Shown here one piece after another: positions 33,901-45,900 of a stretch of DNA of 64,000 bases. Numbering within the stretch: the stretch's first letter is position 1; each line of letters begins with the position of its first letter. The stretch is from Edaphochlamys debaryana (taxonomy: Eukaryota > Chlorophyta > Chlorophyceae > Chlamydomonadales): NCBI GenBank assembly GCA_016858145.1, contig JAEHOE010000009.1, positions 744,001 to 808,000 on the forward strand, in the 5' to 3' direction. The notes below the pieces were generated by a model. That model was not told the origin of the DNA, searched no databases, and saw only the letters and a program-made list of their open reading frames with translations. A program made the position numbers and the translations under genes.

Positions 33901-36900
33901 GACCTGGCGGCGGCGGCGGCCTGCGCCGGAGGGCGTTGCGCTGGAGGCCCCTTCACCGCTGCGGAGCTGGCGGCGGCGACGGCATGCGCTGGAGTGCGGA
34001 GCGCTGGACCCCCTGTGCCGCTGCGGACCTGGCGGCGGCGGCGGCCTGCGCTGGAGTGCGGAGCGCTGGACCCCCTGTGCCGCTGAGGGCGTTGCGCTGG
34101 AGGCCCCTTCACCGCTGCGGAGCTGGCGGTATCCGCCGGTCCACAGGGTTGGTTCAACCCTTCCTGCCGTCGGTGTTTCTCAACACCATCACCCCAGGCT
34201 TCGCTGACGCTTGCGGTATTGAGCCTTGCCCACACTCGCAGCAACGATGAAGCGGCTTCACCAGGATTGTGCTCCAGTGCAGGGCAGCGGAATGCGTTGG
34301 AGGCCACTTCTTCGTGCCCTGCCGCCGGGTGAGCTGTACAACGCACATGTGCCGATGTGGCGGCTGTAGGATGGACTAGAATAATGGGGTTTGGACTGCC
34401 TGTGCCGGTTGACCTGGAGCAAGGGGCGGTCAGCGCGTCCACCCGTATGGTGGAGGCAGGATAAGCTGCGGTAGAGCCCTGTGCCGGTGTGGCCACTGCA
34501 GGATGGACTGGGGGGTGGATCAGCATAGCTCTCGGCTCGGCTCCCGTTGTGGCGGCGGCAGGCTGGGCTGCGGTTGTGGGGCGGCGGACTTTGAGGCGGC
34601 TCTGCCACACGCCTCCAGCCTATCCTGCCGCCTTCAATCCGGTTTGACGACCGCAGGATAGGCTGGAGGCATGTGGCGGCAGAATACGGCTTGGGGGTGC
34701 ACTGTCGACAGGCCCCTTTCGCAGGCACCGCAATGCCCCGTTTCGCCCGGCCTGCGTCCGGCAGCCACGGACCCGGCGATGGGCACAGCCACTGGAAGGA
34801 GCGGTGTGGGTCCCGGCAGCGATGTCACTGGCGGAGGCGTTGGCGAGGAGAGGTGACGCACTGCTGGAGCCCCCTGTGCCGCTGCGGACCTTCATGACTC
34901 AGCCCATGTTTTTGATATATGTGCGGTATTTTTTGTTTATGAGGGCTCTGCTTGATTGATTGTTGAGTGAGCATCCGGGTTAACACTCACGCGCTGGACC
35001 CCCTGTGCCGCTGGGGACCTGCCGTCGGCGGCGGCATGCGCCGGAGCGCGGAGCGCTGGACCCCCTGCGCCGCTGGGGACCTGCCGTCGGCGGCGGCATG
35101 CGCTGGAGGGCGTTGCGCTGGAGGCCCCTTCACCGCTGCGGACCTGCCGTCGGCGGCGGCATGCGCCGGAGTGCGGAGCACTGGACCCCCCTGCGCCGCT
35201 GCGGACCTGGCGGCGGCGACGGCATGCGCTGGAGTGCGGAGCGCTGGACCCCCTGCGCCGCTGCGGACCTGGCGGCGGCGACGGCCTGCGCTGGAGTGCG
35301 GAGCGCTGGACCCCCTGTGCCGCTGAGGGCGTTGCGCTGGAGGCCCCTTCACCGCTGCGGAGTTGGCGGTATCCGCCGGTCCACAGGGTTGGTTCAACCC
35401 TTCCTGCCGTCGGTGTTTCTCAACACCATCACCCCAGGCTTCGCTGACGCTTGCGGTATTGAGCCTTGCCCACACTCGCAGCAACGATGAAGCGGCTTCA
35501 CCAGGATTGTGCTCCAGTGCAGGGCAGCGGAATGCGTTGGAGGCCACTTCTTCGTGCCCTGCCGCCGGGTGAGCTGTACAACGCACATGTGCCGATGTGG
35601 TGGCTGTAGGATGGACTAGAATAATGGGGTTTGGACTGCCTGTGCTGGTCTGGCGGCGACCGCATGCCTTCGAACAGAAGACCCATGCACCCCACCCCAT
35701 GTTGCTGTCCCGTCGTCGGCAGCAGGTTGACCTGGAGCAAGGGGCGGTCAGCGCGTCCACCCGTATGGTGGAGGCAGGATAAGCTGCGGTAGAGCCCTGT
35801 GCCGGTGTGGCCACTGCAGGATGGACTGGGGGGTGGATCAGCATAGCTCTCGGCTCGGCTCCCGTTGTGGCGGCGGCAGGCTGGGCTGCGGTTGTGGGGC
35901 GGCGGACTTTGAGGCGGCTTTGCCACACGCCTCCAGCCTATCCTGCCGCCTTCAATCCGGTTTGACGACCGCAGGATAGGCTGGAGGCATGTGGCGGCAG
36001 AATACGGCTAGGGAGTGCACTGTCGACAGGCCCCTTTCGCAGGCACCGCAATGCCCCGTTTCGCCCGGCCTGCGTCCGGCAGCCATGGACCCGGCGATGG
36101 GCACAGCCACTGGAAGGAGCGGTGTGGGTCCCGGCAGCGATGTCACTGGCGGAGGCGTTGGCGAGGAGAGGTGACGCACTGCTGGAGCCCCCTGTGCCGC
36201 TGCGGACCTTCATGACTCAGCCCATGTTTTTGATATATGTGCGGTATTTTTTGTTTATGAGGGCTCTGCTTGATTGATTGTTGAGTGAGCATCCGGGTTA
36301 ACACTCACGCGCTGGACCCCCTGTGCCGCTGGGGACCTGCCGTCGGCGGCGGCATGCGCCGGAGCGCGGAGCGCTGGACCCCCCTGCGCCGCTGGGGACC
36401 TGCCGTCGGCGGCGGCATGCGCTGGAGGGCGTTGCGCTGGAGGCCCCTTCACCGCTGCGGACCTGCCGTCGGCGGCGGCATGCGCCGGAGTGCGGAGCAC
36501 TGGACCCCCCTGCGCCGCTGCGGACCTGGCGGCGGCGACGGCATGCGCTGGAGTGCGGAGCACTGGACCTCCCTGCGCCGCTGCGGACCTGCCGTCGGCG
36601 GCGGCATGCGCCGGAGTGCGGAGCACTGGACCCCCCTGCGCCGCTGCGGACCTGGCGGCGGCGACGGCATGCGCTGGAGTGCGGAGCGCTGGACCCCCCC
36701 TGCGCCGCTGCGGACCTGGCGGCGGCGACGGCATGCGCTGGAGTGCGGAGCACCGGACCCCCCTGTGCCGCTGCGGACCTGGCGGCGGCGGCATGCGCCG
36801 GAGTGCGGAGCACTGGACCCCCCTGCGCCGCTGCGGACCTGGCGGCGGCGACGGCATGCGCTGGAGTGCGGAGCGCTGGACCCCCCTGCGCCGCTGCGGA

Positions 36901-39900
36901 CCTGGCGGCGGCGACGGCATGCGCTGGAGTGCGGAGCACTGGACCCCCTGTGCCGCTGCGGACCTGGCGGCGGCGACAGCCTGCGCTGGAGTGCGGAGCA
37001 CTGGACCTCCCTGCGCCGCTGCGGACCTGCCGTCGGCGGCGGCATGCGCCGGAGTGCGGAGCACTGGACCCCCCTGCGCCGCTGCGGACCTGGCGGCGGC
37101 GACGGCATGCGCTGGAGTGCGGAGCGCTGGACCCCCCTGCGCCGCTGCGGACCTGGCGGCGGCGACGGCATGCGCTGGAGTGCGGAGCACCGGACCCCCC
37201 TGTGCCGCTGCGGACCTGGCGGCGGCGGCATGCGCCGGAGTGCGGAGCACTGGACCCCCCTGCGCCGCTGCGGACCTGGCGGCGGCGACGGCATGCGCTG
37301 GAGTGCGGAGCGCTGGACCCCCCTGCGCCGCTGCGGACCTGGCGGCGGCGACGGCATGCGCTGGAGTGCGGAGCACTGGACCCCCTGTGCCGCTGCGGAC
37401 CTGGCGGCGGCGACAGCCTGCGCTGGAGTGCGGAGCACTGGACCTCCCTGCGCCGCTGCGGACCTGCCGTCGGCGGCGGCATGCGCCGGAGTGCGGAGCA
37501 CTGGACCCCCCTGCGCCGCTGCGGACCTGGCGGCGGCGACGGCATGCGCTGGAGTGCGGAGCGCTGGACCCCCCTGCGCCGCTGCGGACCTGGCGGCGGC
37601 GACGGCATGCGCTGGAGTGCGGAGCACTGGACCCCCTGTGCCGCTGCGGACCTGGCGGCGGCGGCATGCGCCGGAGTGCGGAGCACTGGACCCCCCTGCG
37701 CCGCTGCGGACCTGGCGGCGGCGACGGCATGCGCTGGAGTGCGGAGCGCTGGACCCCCCTGCGCCGCTGCGGACCTGGCGGCGGCGACGGCATGCGCTGG
37801 AGTGCGGAGCACTGGACCCCCTGTGCCGCTGCGGACCTGGCGGCGGCGGCGGCATGCGCTGGAGTGCGGAGCGCTGGACCCCCTGTGCTGCTGCGGACCT
37901 GGCGGCGGCGACGGCATGCGCTGGAGTGCGGAGCACTGGACCTCCCTGCGCCGCTGCGGACCTGGCGGCGGCGACGGCATGCGTTGGAGTGCGGAGCGCT
38001 GGACCCCCTGTGCCGCTGCGGACCTGGCGTAGGCGACGGCATGCGCTGGAGTGCGGAGCACTGGACCTCCCTTCGCCGCTGCGGAGCTGGCGTAGGCGAC
38101 GGCATGCGCTGGAGTGCGGAGCGCTGGACCCCCTGTGCCGCTGCGGACCTGGCGGCGGCGACAGCCTGCGCAGGAGTGCGGAGCACTGGACCTCCCTGCG
38201 CCGCTGCGGACCTGCCGTCGGCGGCGGCATGCGCCGGAGTGCGGAGCACTGGACCCCCCTGCGCCGCTGCGGACCTGGCGGCGGCGACGGCATGCGCTGG
38301 AGTGCGGAGCGCTGGACCCCCCTGCGCCGCTGCGGACCTGGCGGCGGCGACGGCATGCGCTGGAGTGCGGAGCACTGGACCCCCTGTGCCGCTGCGGACC
38401 TGGCGGCGGCGGCATGCGCCGGAGTGCGGAGCACTGGACCCCCCTGCGCCGCTGCGGACCTGGCGGCGGCGACGGCATGCGCTGGAGTGCGGAGCGCTGG
38501 ACCCCCCTGCGCCGCTGCGGACCTGGCGGCGGCGACGGCATGCGCTGGAGTGCGGAGCACTGGACCCCCTGTGCCGCTGCGGACCTGGCGGCGGCGGCGG
38601 CATGCGCTGGAGTGCGGAGCGCTGGACCCCCTGTGCTGCTGCGGACCTGGCGGCGGCGACGGCATGCGCTGGAGTGCGGAGCACTGGACCTCCCTGCGCC
38701 GCTGCGGACCTGGCGGCGGCGACGGCATGCGTTGGAGTGCGGAGCGCTGGACCCCCTGTGCCGCTGCGGACCTGGCGTAGGCGACGGCATGCGCTGGAGT
38801 GCGGAGCACTGGACCTCCCTTCGCCGCTGCGGAGCTGGCGTAGGCGACGGCATGCGCTGGAGTGCGGAGCGCTGGACCCCCTGTGCCGCTGCGGACCTGG
38901 CGGCGGCGACAGCCTGCGCAGGAGTGCGGAGCACTGGACCTCCCTGCGCCGCTGCGGACCTGGCGGCGGCGACGGCATGCGCTGGAGTGCGGAGCACTGG
39001 ACCTCCCTGCGCCGCTGCGGACCTGGCGGCGGCGACGGCATGCGCTGGAGTGCGGAGCGCTGGACCCCCCTGCGCCGCTGCGGACCTGGCGGCGGCGACG
39101 GCATGCGCTGGAGTGCGGAGCACTGGACCCCCTGTGCCGCTGCGGACCTGGCGGCGGCGGCGGCATGCGCTGGAGTGCGGAGCGCTGGACCCCCTGTGCT
39201 GCTGCGGACCTGGCGGCGGCGACGGCATGCGCTGGAGTGCGGAGCACTGGACCTCCCTGCGCCGCTGCGGACCTGGCGGCGGCGACGGCATGCGTTGGAG
39301 TGCGGAGCGCTGGACCCCCTGTGCCGCTGCGGACCTGGCGTAGGCGACGGCATGCGCTGGAGTGCGGAGCACTGGACCTCCCTTCGCCGCTGCGGAGCTG
39401 GCGTAGGCGACGGCATGCGCTGGAGTGCGGAGCGCTGGACCCCCTGTGCCGCTGCGGACCTGGCGGCGGCGACAGCCTGCGCAGGAGTGCGGAGCACTGG
39501 ACCTCCCTGCGCCGCTGCGGACCTGGCGGCGGCGACGGCATGCGCTGGAGTGCGGAGCACTGGACCCTCCCTGCGCCGCTGCGGACCTGGCGGCGGCGAC
39601 GGCATGCGCTGGAGTGCGGAGCGCTGGACCCCCTGTGCCGCTGGGGACCTGCCGTCGGCGGCGGCATGCGCCGGAGTGCGGAGCACTGGACCCCCCTGTG
39701 CCGCTGCGGACCTGGCGGCGGCGGCGGCATGCGCCGGAGGGCGTTGCGCTGGAGGCCCCTTCACCGCTGCGGAGCTGGCGGTATCCGCCGGTCCACAGGA
39801 GCGGGGGTAGCGCCGCGGGGACCGGGGTGGGGGCGGTGGTGGGATGAGATGGGGTTGGTCATAGGAGGGGCGAGAGCTGGTTGGGCGTTTGGGTGCATGG

Positions 39901-42900
39901 GGCGGGGCAGGGCACGCGGGTTGTCCTGGGCATGGAGTGGGGCCCGGACTGTCAGGTGGCCGGAACGAGCAAGGTCACCTGCAGCATGGCGGGAATAAAG
40001 GGGGCGAGCAGCCCTGCTCTTGCAAGCAGTGAAGTGCAACCCCGTGCTGGCCTGGGGCTGGGGCGCAGATGGGCAGCTGCCAGAACCCAGACTGGCACCG
40101 AGCGCGGAGGCTAGCGCCGAGCGCTCACGGGCGGGAGGGGAAGGGAGGGTAGGCAGTGTGCCGTTGACCGCAGTTGAGGGGAGCCAGCTATGCTGTTGAG
40201 GAGGTTCCGGACTCACCCCGGGCAGGTACCGTGTCAGCCCAGCCCGCTGCCCAGGCGTAGCCGGTCTCACCTCATAACGATACCATCACGATACCGCTAG
40301 TGCTAGTGCTAGTGCTAGTGCTACGCGGGTGGGAACAGGCCAAGAGGACCGGACGTGCTGGCACCCAGCCATGTTGGAGGTGTGGTCCAGCCTCCAGCCC
40401 TTGCTTTAGGCTGTCCCCACTCGTCCTGAGTCCTGCCCTCGCACCACCAGCTCGAGTAGGGCAGGGGCTTAGGGACTAGCACGCCAGATCCGACACACTA
40501 GTCGATTGGCACGTTTGGGAGTCCGACCTGCCACGCAGCTCCGCCAGCGGGCTGGTCCGAAACCCTAACAGCCTGGCGGCACCGAGCCCCCTGCCAGCTG
40601 TCCGATTATGCATCCATCCCCATCTCTTGTCCCCCTTCACCCGCCCACCCAACGCCACCGCGTGGAAGAGCGACTCGTCAGCTGGTCAGCAGCGCTATGG
40701 CTGACTGGTTGCTGTGCAGAAGCCTGGGGCGGGAGGGAACCTAGGAGATGGCTGATGAGCGTTATCTGGGCAGCACTCTGGCCAACGGAAGATTGGTCAA
40801 GTACAGCTCCTGTGGGCTGACATTGAGAACAACGTGGCAGAGAGTCTCATTGTTCCAGCTGACCCAAATGCGTAACACGAAAGGGCATGTCCCGCTGGCA
40901 GGTTGAGCTGTCAGAGGTGCGCACAGAATGAAGTGCTAGCCGGCATAAAGGGAGAGCTAGGATCGGAGCGAGGGACTTGAGGTTTCAACAGCATGAAATA
41001 CCTGCCACCATTGCAAGCCCCCTGCCAAAGTATAGGTTACCCCCTGCCTCGGCGATGCACACCGCTGGCACCCTGCCTACTTCTCTCGCGTTGCGGACCT
41101 GGTGGCGACACGCTCAGCTGCATCCCCTTTCGTCGTCATCCGAAGTACGCTGCACGGCCCCTGCGAGCACTGCACCCGCTGCCAAAGTCCCCTCGTCCCC
41201 GCTTCTCCTTCCGTTCAAGTTTTCGTCGTCGTGATAGGCTATCCATGAGCCCGGCTATCCGCCTCTGCCTTATTGCTATCCGCCTGACAAGCCTTGGCCT
41301 TTCATCGACAAGCCTGCTGCCTCCAACCGCCCGACAAGCCGCTGCCTCCAACCGCCCAACAAGCCGCTGCCTCCAACCGCCCGACAAGCGGCTGCCTCCA
41401 ACCGCCCGACAAGCCGCTGCCGCCAACCGCCCGACAAGCCTCCGCGCTGGCCATGTCACAGAACCCTCCCTTGCGGCTGCAGTGGCGTCCTGGGTGTTCT
41501 CACGGTAGCCTCTGCGAGAGCGGTTTCTACAGCCTCGCGGTCACCCGCTGACACGTGCGGCAGCAGCCACTTGAGCGCCAGCGCACGCAGCTTCCACCGT
41601 AGGGCGGCCGCCTCGCCCGAGGTGTACCACTTGATGTTGCTCAGGTCGTGCTGCACCGCGCCGCCATCGGCTAGCTCCACCAAGGACGGCGCTGGTCATG
41701 GGCAACGGCACAAGCGTCAGTGGCAAGCCACACTAAACGCCCTGATAACAAGGGGATTCACCACGGCTCATGCACTCACTCTTGCGCTCTGTGCCCCTGA
41801 GCTCCACCCGCTCGGGACGTCGTGCCAGGAAGTGCTCCAGGGTGGACAGCATGAAGACGGCGCAGTGCTTGGTCATGCCCTGGTGGGGCGCGCGCACGTC
41901 ACTCCGGGCTGGGAAACTGCCAGCCGTGACCCGCACTGTGCCGTGGCCAGCGCTGCGCAGCTGACAGGACAGGTAGTGGCGAATCTTGCCGTACTCGGGT
42001 GCGTGGAAGTTGCCACCATCGTCTGCATGTGAAGAAGTCCTGTCAAGGAGAGGAGTAGCAGTGCCACAACAGCAGTGCGGCAGTGCCCACCCCATGAGGA
42101 GTCGAAGTGCAGAATCATCGGTGTGCCGGGCGCTTTGGGGTCCACGAGCCGGGGCAGGTGGCAGATGACGAGAAGGGACCAGTGGAACCCGGTGTGCATG
42201 GGCAGAAACACGAAGTCCTTCTTGGAGAGGTCCACCACCTACAAAAAGACAACTGCTTGAGTGCAGTCTACATTCTAACTTCAGCTAGCCCCTAACACCA
42301 GGCCGCACCCACCTCGTGGCGCCCCGAGAGAGATTCCCACAACTCCTTCGGTCGAAGCCGCGTCCAGGCCTCCTCCGCAGCGCCCTTCTCGACAATCTTG
42401 CTGTACATGTGGGTGCCGAGCAGGCAGCAGCGCGTGCGTGTCTCCGGTGGCATGTGGTCCCAGAGCCACCTGAGGGCCACACCAGGGCGGGGTTACTCGG
42501 GTGGTTAAGGATATATAACGGCGAAGGGTGCAGGTTGCAGGGCACCCAGGTGAGGAGATGCTTGGAAACGGGCTCACAAGATGTAGAGGTTGATGGACGT
42601 GTCCGACAAGTCGCAGTCGGCATCTCCCTGCAGCCGCTGGAGCTCCGAACCCCAGAGGTCCCAGTTGCGGTTGCGAGGGTTGAACGGGACGGACTTGACG
42701 GCTGCGAGTCTCTGAGCCAGGGGGTCCGTCAGTCCACAGGAGGGCGGCTGGCGCGATGGACCGACCGTTAGTTCATGGGTGATCACCCACTCATCGTCGC
42801 CGTCGCCCACACCGCCACTGCCCGGCGGCGGCTGGTCGCTGGGCGCGGCTGAGGGGCGTGGGTCCGGCTGGAGGCCGGCGGTGCCCCTGTGGCCACCGTC

Positions 42901-45900
42901 GCCGTCGCCCAGACCGCCACCGCCCGATTGGCCTCCTCCTCCGCCGCCGCCGGCGCCAAGGCCCCCGCTGCTCGTGCCAGCCGTGGCGCTGCCGTGCCCC
43001 CCGCCCGGTCCCGTGGCGGTGTGCGGGCCCGGCGGCGGAGGGGGCGCGCTGGGGACTTGAGGCGCCTGCGGAAGGGGCAGGGGGAGGGAGCCGTGACACA
43101 GGAAGCCGCGCAGAACGCAAGCAAGGCAGGCATGCTGAGGGGGAGCACAGCTGTCGGTGGAGATGAAGCCAGCCCCGCTAGACTCCAAGCGGCCCCTTGA
43201 ACGCACCTGCACGGAGGCGGACGCAGGCGGCGGCTGGTCGCTGGGCGCGGCTGAGGGGCGTGGGTCCGGCTGGAGGCCGGCGGTGCCCCTGTGGCCACCG
43301 TCGCCGTCGCCCAGACTGCCACCGCCCGATTGGCCTCCTCCGCCGCCGCCGCCGGCGCCAAGGCCCCCGCTGCTCGTGCCAGCCGTGGCGCTGCCGTGCC
43401 CCCCGCCCGGTCCCGTGGCGGTGTGCGGGCCCGGCGGCGGAGGGGGCGCGCTGGGGACTTGAGGCGCCTGCGGAAGGGGCAGGGGGAGGGAGCCGTGACA
43501 CAGGTAGCCGCGCAGAACGCAAGCAAGGCAGGCATGCTGAGGGGGAGCACAGCTGTCGGTGGAGATGAAGCCAGCCCCGCTAGACTCCAAGCGGCCCCTT
43601 GAACGCACCTGCACGGAGGCGGACGCAGGCGGCGGCTGGGCGCTGGGCGCGGCTGAGGGGCATGGGTCCGGCTGGAGGCCGGCGGTGCCCCTGTGGCCAC
43701 CGTCGCCGTCGCCCAGACCGCCACCGCCCGATTGGCCTCCTCCGCCGCCGCCGCCGGCGCCAAGGCCCCCGCTGCTCGTGCCAGCCGTGGCGCTGCCGTG
43801 CCCCCCGCCCGGTCCCGTGGCGGTGTGCGGGCCCGGCGGCGGAGGGGGCGCGCTGGGGACTCGAGGCGCCTGCGGAAGGGGCAGGGGGAGGGAGCCGTGA
43901 CACAGGTAGCCGCGCAGAACGCAAGCAAGGCAGGCATGCTGAGGGGGGAGCACAGCTGTCGGTGGAGATGAAGCCAGCCCCGCTAGACTCCAAGCGGCCC
44001 CTTGAACGCACCTGCACGGAGGCGGACGCAGGCGGCGGCTGGTCGCTGGGCGCGGCTGAGGGGCGTGGGTCCGGCTGGAGGCCGGCGGTGCCCCTGTGGC
44101 CACCGTCGCCGTCGCCCAGACCGCCACCGCCCGATTGGCCTCCTCCTCCGCCGCCGCCGCCGGCGCCAAGGCCCCCGCTGCTCGTGCCAGCCGTGGCGCT
44201 GCCGTGCCCCCCGCCCGGTCCCGTGGCGGTGTGCGGGCCCGGCGGCGGAGGGGGCGCGCTGGGGACTTGAGGCGCCTGCGGAAGGGGCAGGGGGAGGGAG
44301 CCGTGATACAGGAAGCCGCGCAGAACGCAAGCAAGGCAGGCATGCTGAGGGGGGAGCACAGCTGTCGGTGGAGATGAAGCCAGCCCCGCTAGACCGCGAG
44401 CGGCCCCTTGAACGCACCTGCACGGAGGCGGACGCAGGCGGCGGCTGGTCGCTGGGCGCGGCTGAGGGGCGTGGGCCCGGCTGGAGGCCGGCGGCGACCT
44501 CCCCGCTACCAGAGGCAGAGTCGCATGCTGCTTGAAGCGGCAATCCGAGGAAACGCTTGGAGTCGTCGTCAAGGGGCGACACTGCCGACGACACAACATA
44601 CATCTCGTTAGATAGGAAAACTTTCAACGCGGCTGTGCTCACTTACGAGGTGTGGCATCGAACGGATTGTACTCCTGCGCGGGGCGTTCCTCCTTCGGCA
44701 CATCCGCACGTGCTGCTGCCTCCGCTGCTTCTTCAGCCACCCTTTCACAGTGGTCTCCATACGTCTGCAATGTGTGTTTGCACGTTTTAACTCATTGAAA
44801 AGTCTCGCTGCTCTGGTACTGGACTCACCCCACGCCATTCGCCTCTGAGCGTTTCTCGCAGCGGTGGGCTCTTCTTCTGCCGCCTCCCCTTCTTCTTCTC
44901 CCCGGCCTGAAGGGCCGCGTCCGCAGCTTCGATGGTCCTTGCGAGCCTAGCGTTGAAGAGCCATGTCTCTTCACCCGTCATGCCCTACACAAAGGAAGAA
45001 TCAAGGCAACCGCATAGGCTAACCCTGCGTCCGACCCTAACACTCTAGGCGATGGGCGCATGCAAAGGAGACCAACTAACCTAGAAGCCGCCCTGCCCTC
45101 CTAGACCGCCGCTGTCGAGCCCCGCGGTGCTCGTGCCAGCCCCAGCGCCGCTGAATCCCTCGCCCGGTTCCGTGGCGGCGGGCGGCGGGCCCGGCGGCGG
45201 AGGGGGCGCGCTGGGGTCTTGAGGCGCCTGCGGAAGGGGCAGGGGGAGGGAGCCGTGACACAGGTAGCCGCGCAGAACGCAAGCAAGGCAGGCATGCTGA
45301 GGGGGAGCACAGCTGTCGGTGGAGATGAAGCCAGCCCCGCTAGACCGCGAGCGGCCCCTTGAACGCACCTGCACGGAGGCGGACGCAGGCAGCGGCTGGG
45401 CGCTGGGCGCGGCTGAGGGGCGTGGGCCCGGCTGGAGGCCGGCGGTGCTCCTGTAGGCAGGCGCTGGCTGGGCCGTCTCACCCTGTAAGGGTGCAGTAAC
45501 AACTTGTAAGCTGAGGCGTGTCCTGGCAAGGAGAGTCGGGTGAATTTGAGAGGAAAGGGCGGTGTCACATCACCTGTTCTGCCCTTCGCTTCATTGCACG
45601 CGTGGTTGGCCCGCCTGCAGACCTCCCGCAAGAGTCAGCGGGTTCTGCCGTTGTTGGGCGAGTGTCCAAGCCAGCTGCAGCGGCCTGCAGGTGTTGAGTA
45701 TGCATGTCACGGAGCGAGCAGGAAGGGCAGTTGCTCAAGAGATAAGACCTACCGGTGCGCACTGGGGGCAGAACCATTTCCCCCGCGGCTTCTTAGCCAA
45801 GCCCAGGCACGTCACGTGGTAGCCCTTGTTGCACACGCCGCCCTCAGGAAGTTGGGTATCACACAGGAGCAGCGCTCCCAGGGGCCCGCTCTCGTCTGAG

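Larger units (their letters stand above)
33716..36305 (+). repeat. Tandem blocks carrying copies of the transposase 3' end
   Basis: A block of 1.18 kb (33716-34892) is repeated as 1.32 kb (34893-36210), and a third copy starts at 36211. Each begins with the last 70 bp of the transposase coding region and the bases after it (ATGACTCAGCCCATG ... TGATTGATT). Next come a few 62-bp satellite units, GGTATCCGCCGGTCCACAG, and about 750 bp of unique spacer with a hairpin. Block 2 has a 75-bp insertion near 35646-35725 and fewer than 2 % other changes. Confidence 0.9.
39801..41455. other. Non-coding spacer inside the transposon
   Basis: The stretch lies between the satellite and the stop of the protease gene, so transposase and protease genes converge on it. 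It contains a GTGCTA hexamer run (40296-40324) and a 25-bp minisatellite (41319-41443). No convincing frame was seen. Confidence 0.5.

Noticed and set aside
36305..39800. CRISPR-like regular repeats
   Set aside because: There are no unique spacers; the units are contiguous satellite copies in a eukaryotic transposon.
36255..39998. Open frames of 378 to 1169 codons on both strands of the satellite
   Set aside because: They arise because the 62-63-bp unit lacks stop codons in several frames. Unit length shifts the frame, the translations are Arg/Pro/Ala/Gly repeats, and both strands are open at once.
42779..44535. Plus-strand open frames across the Pro/Gly exon array
   Set aside because: They are antisense shadows of the repeated exons; splice sites and domain content are on the minus strand.
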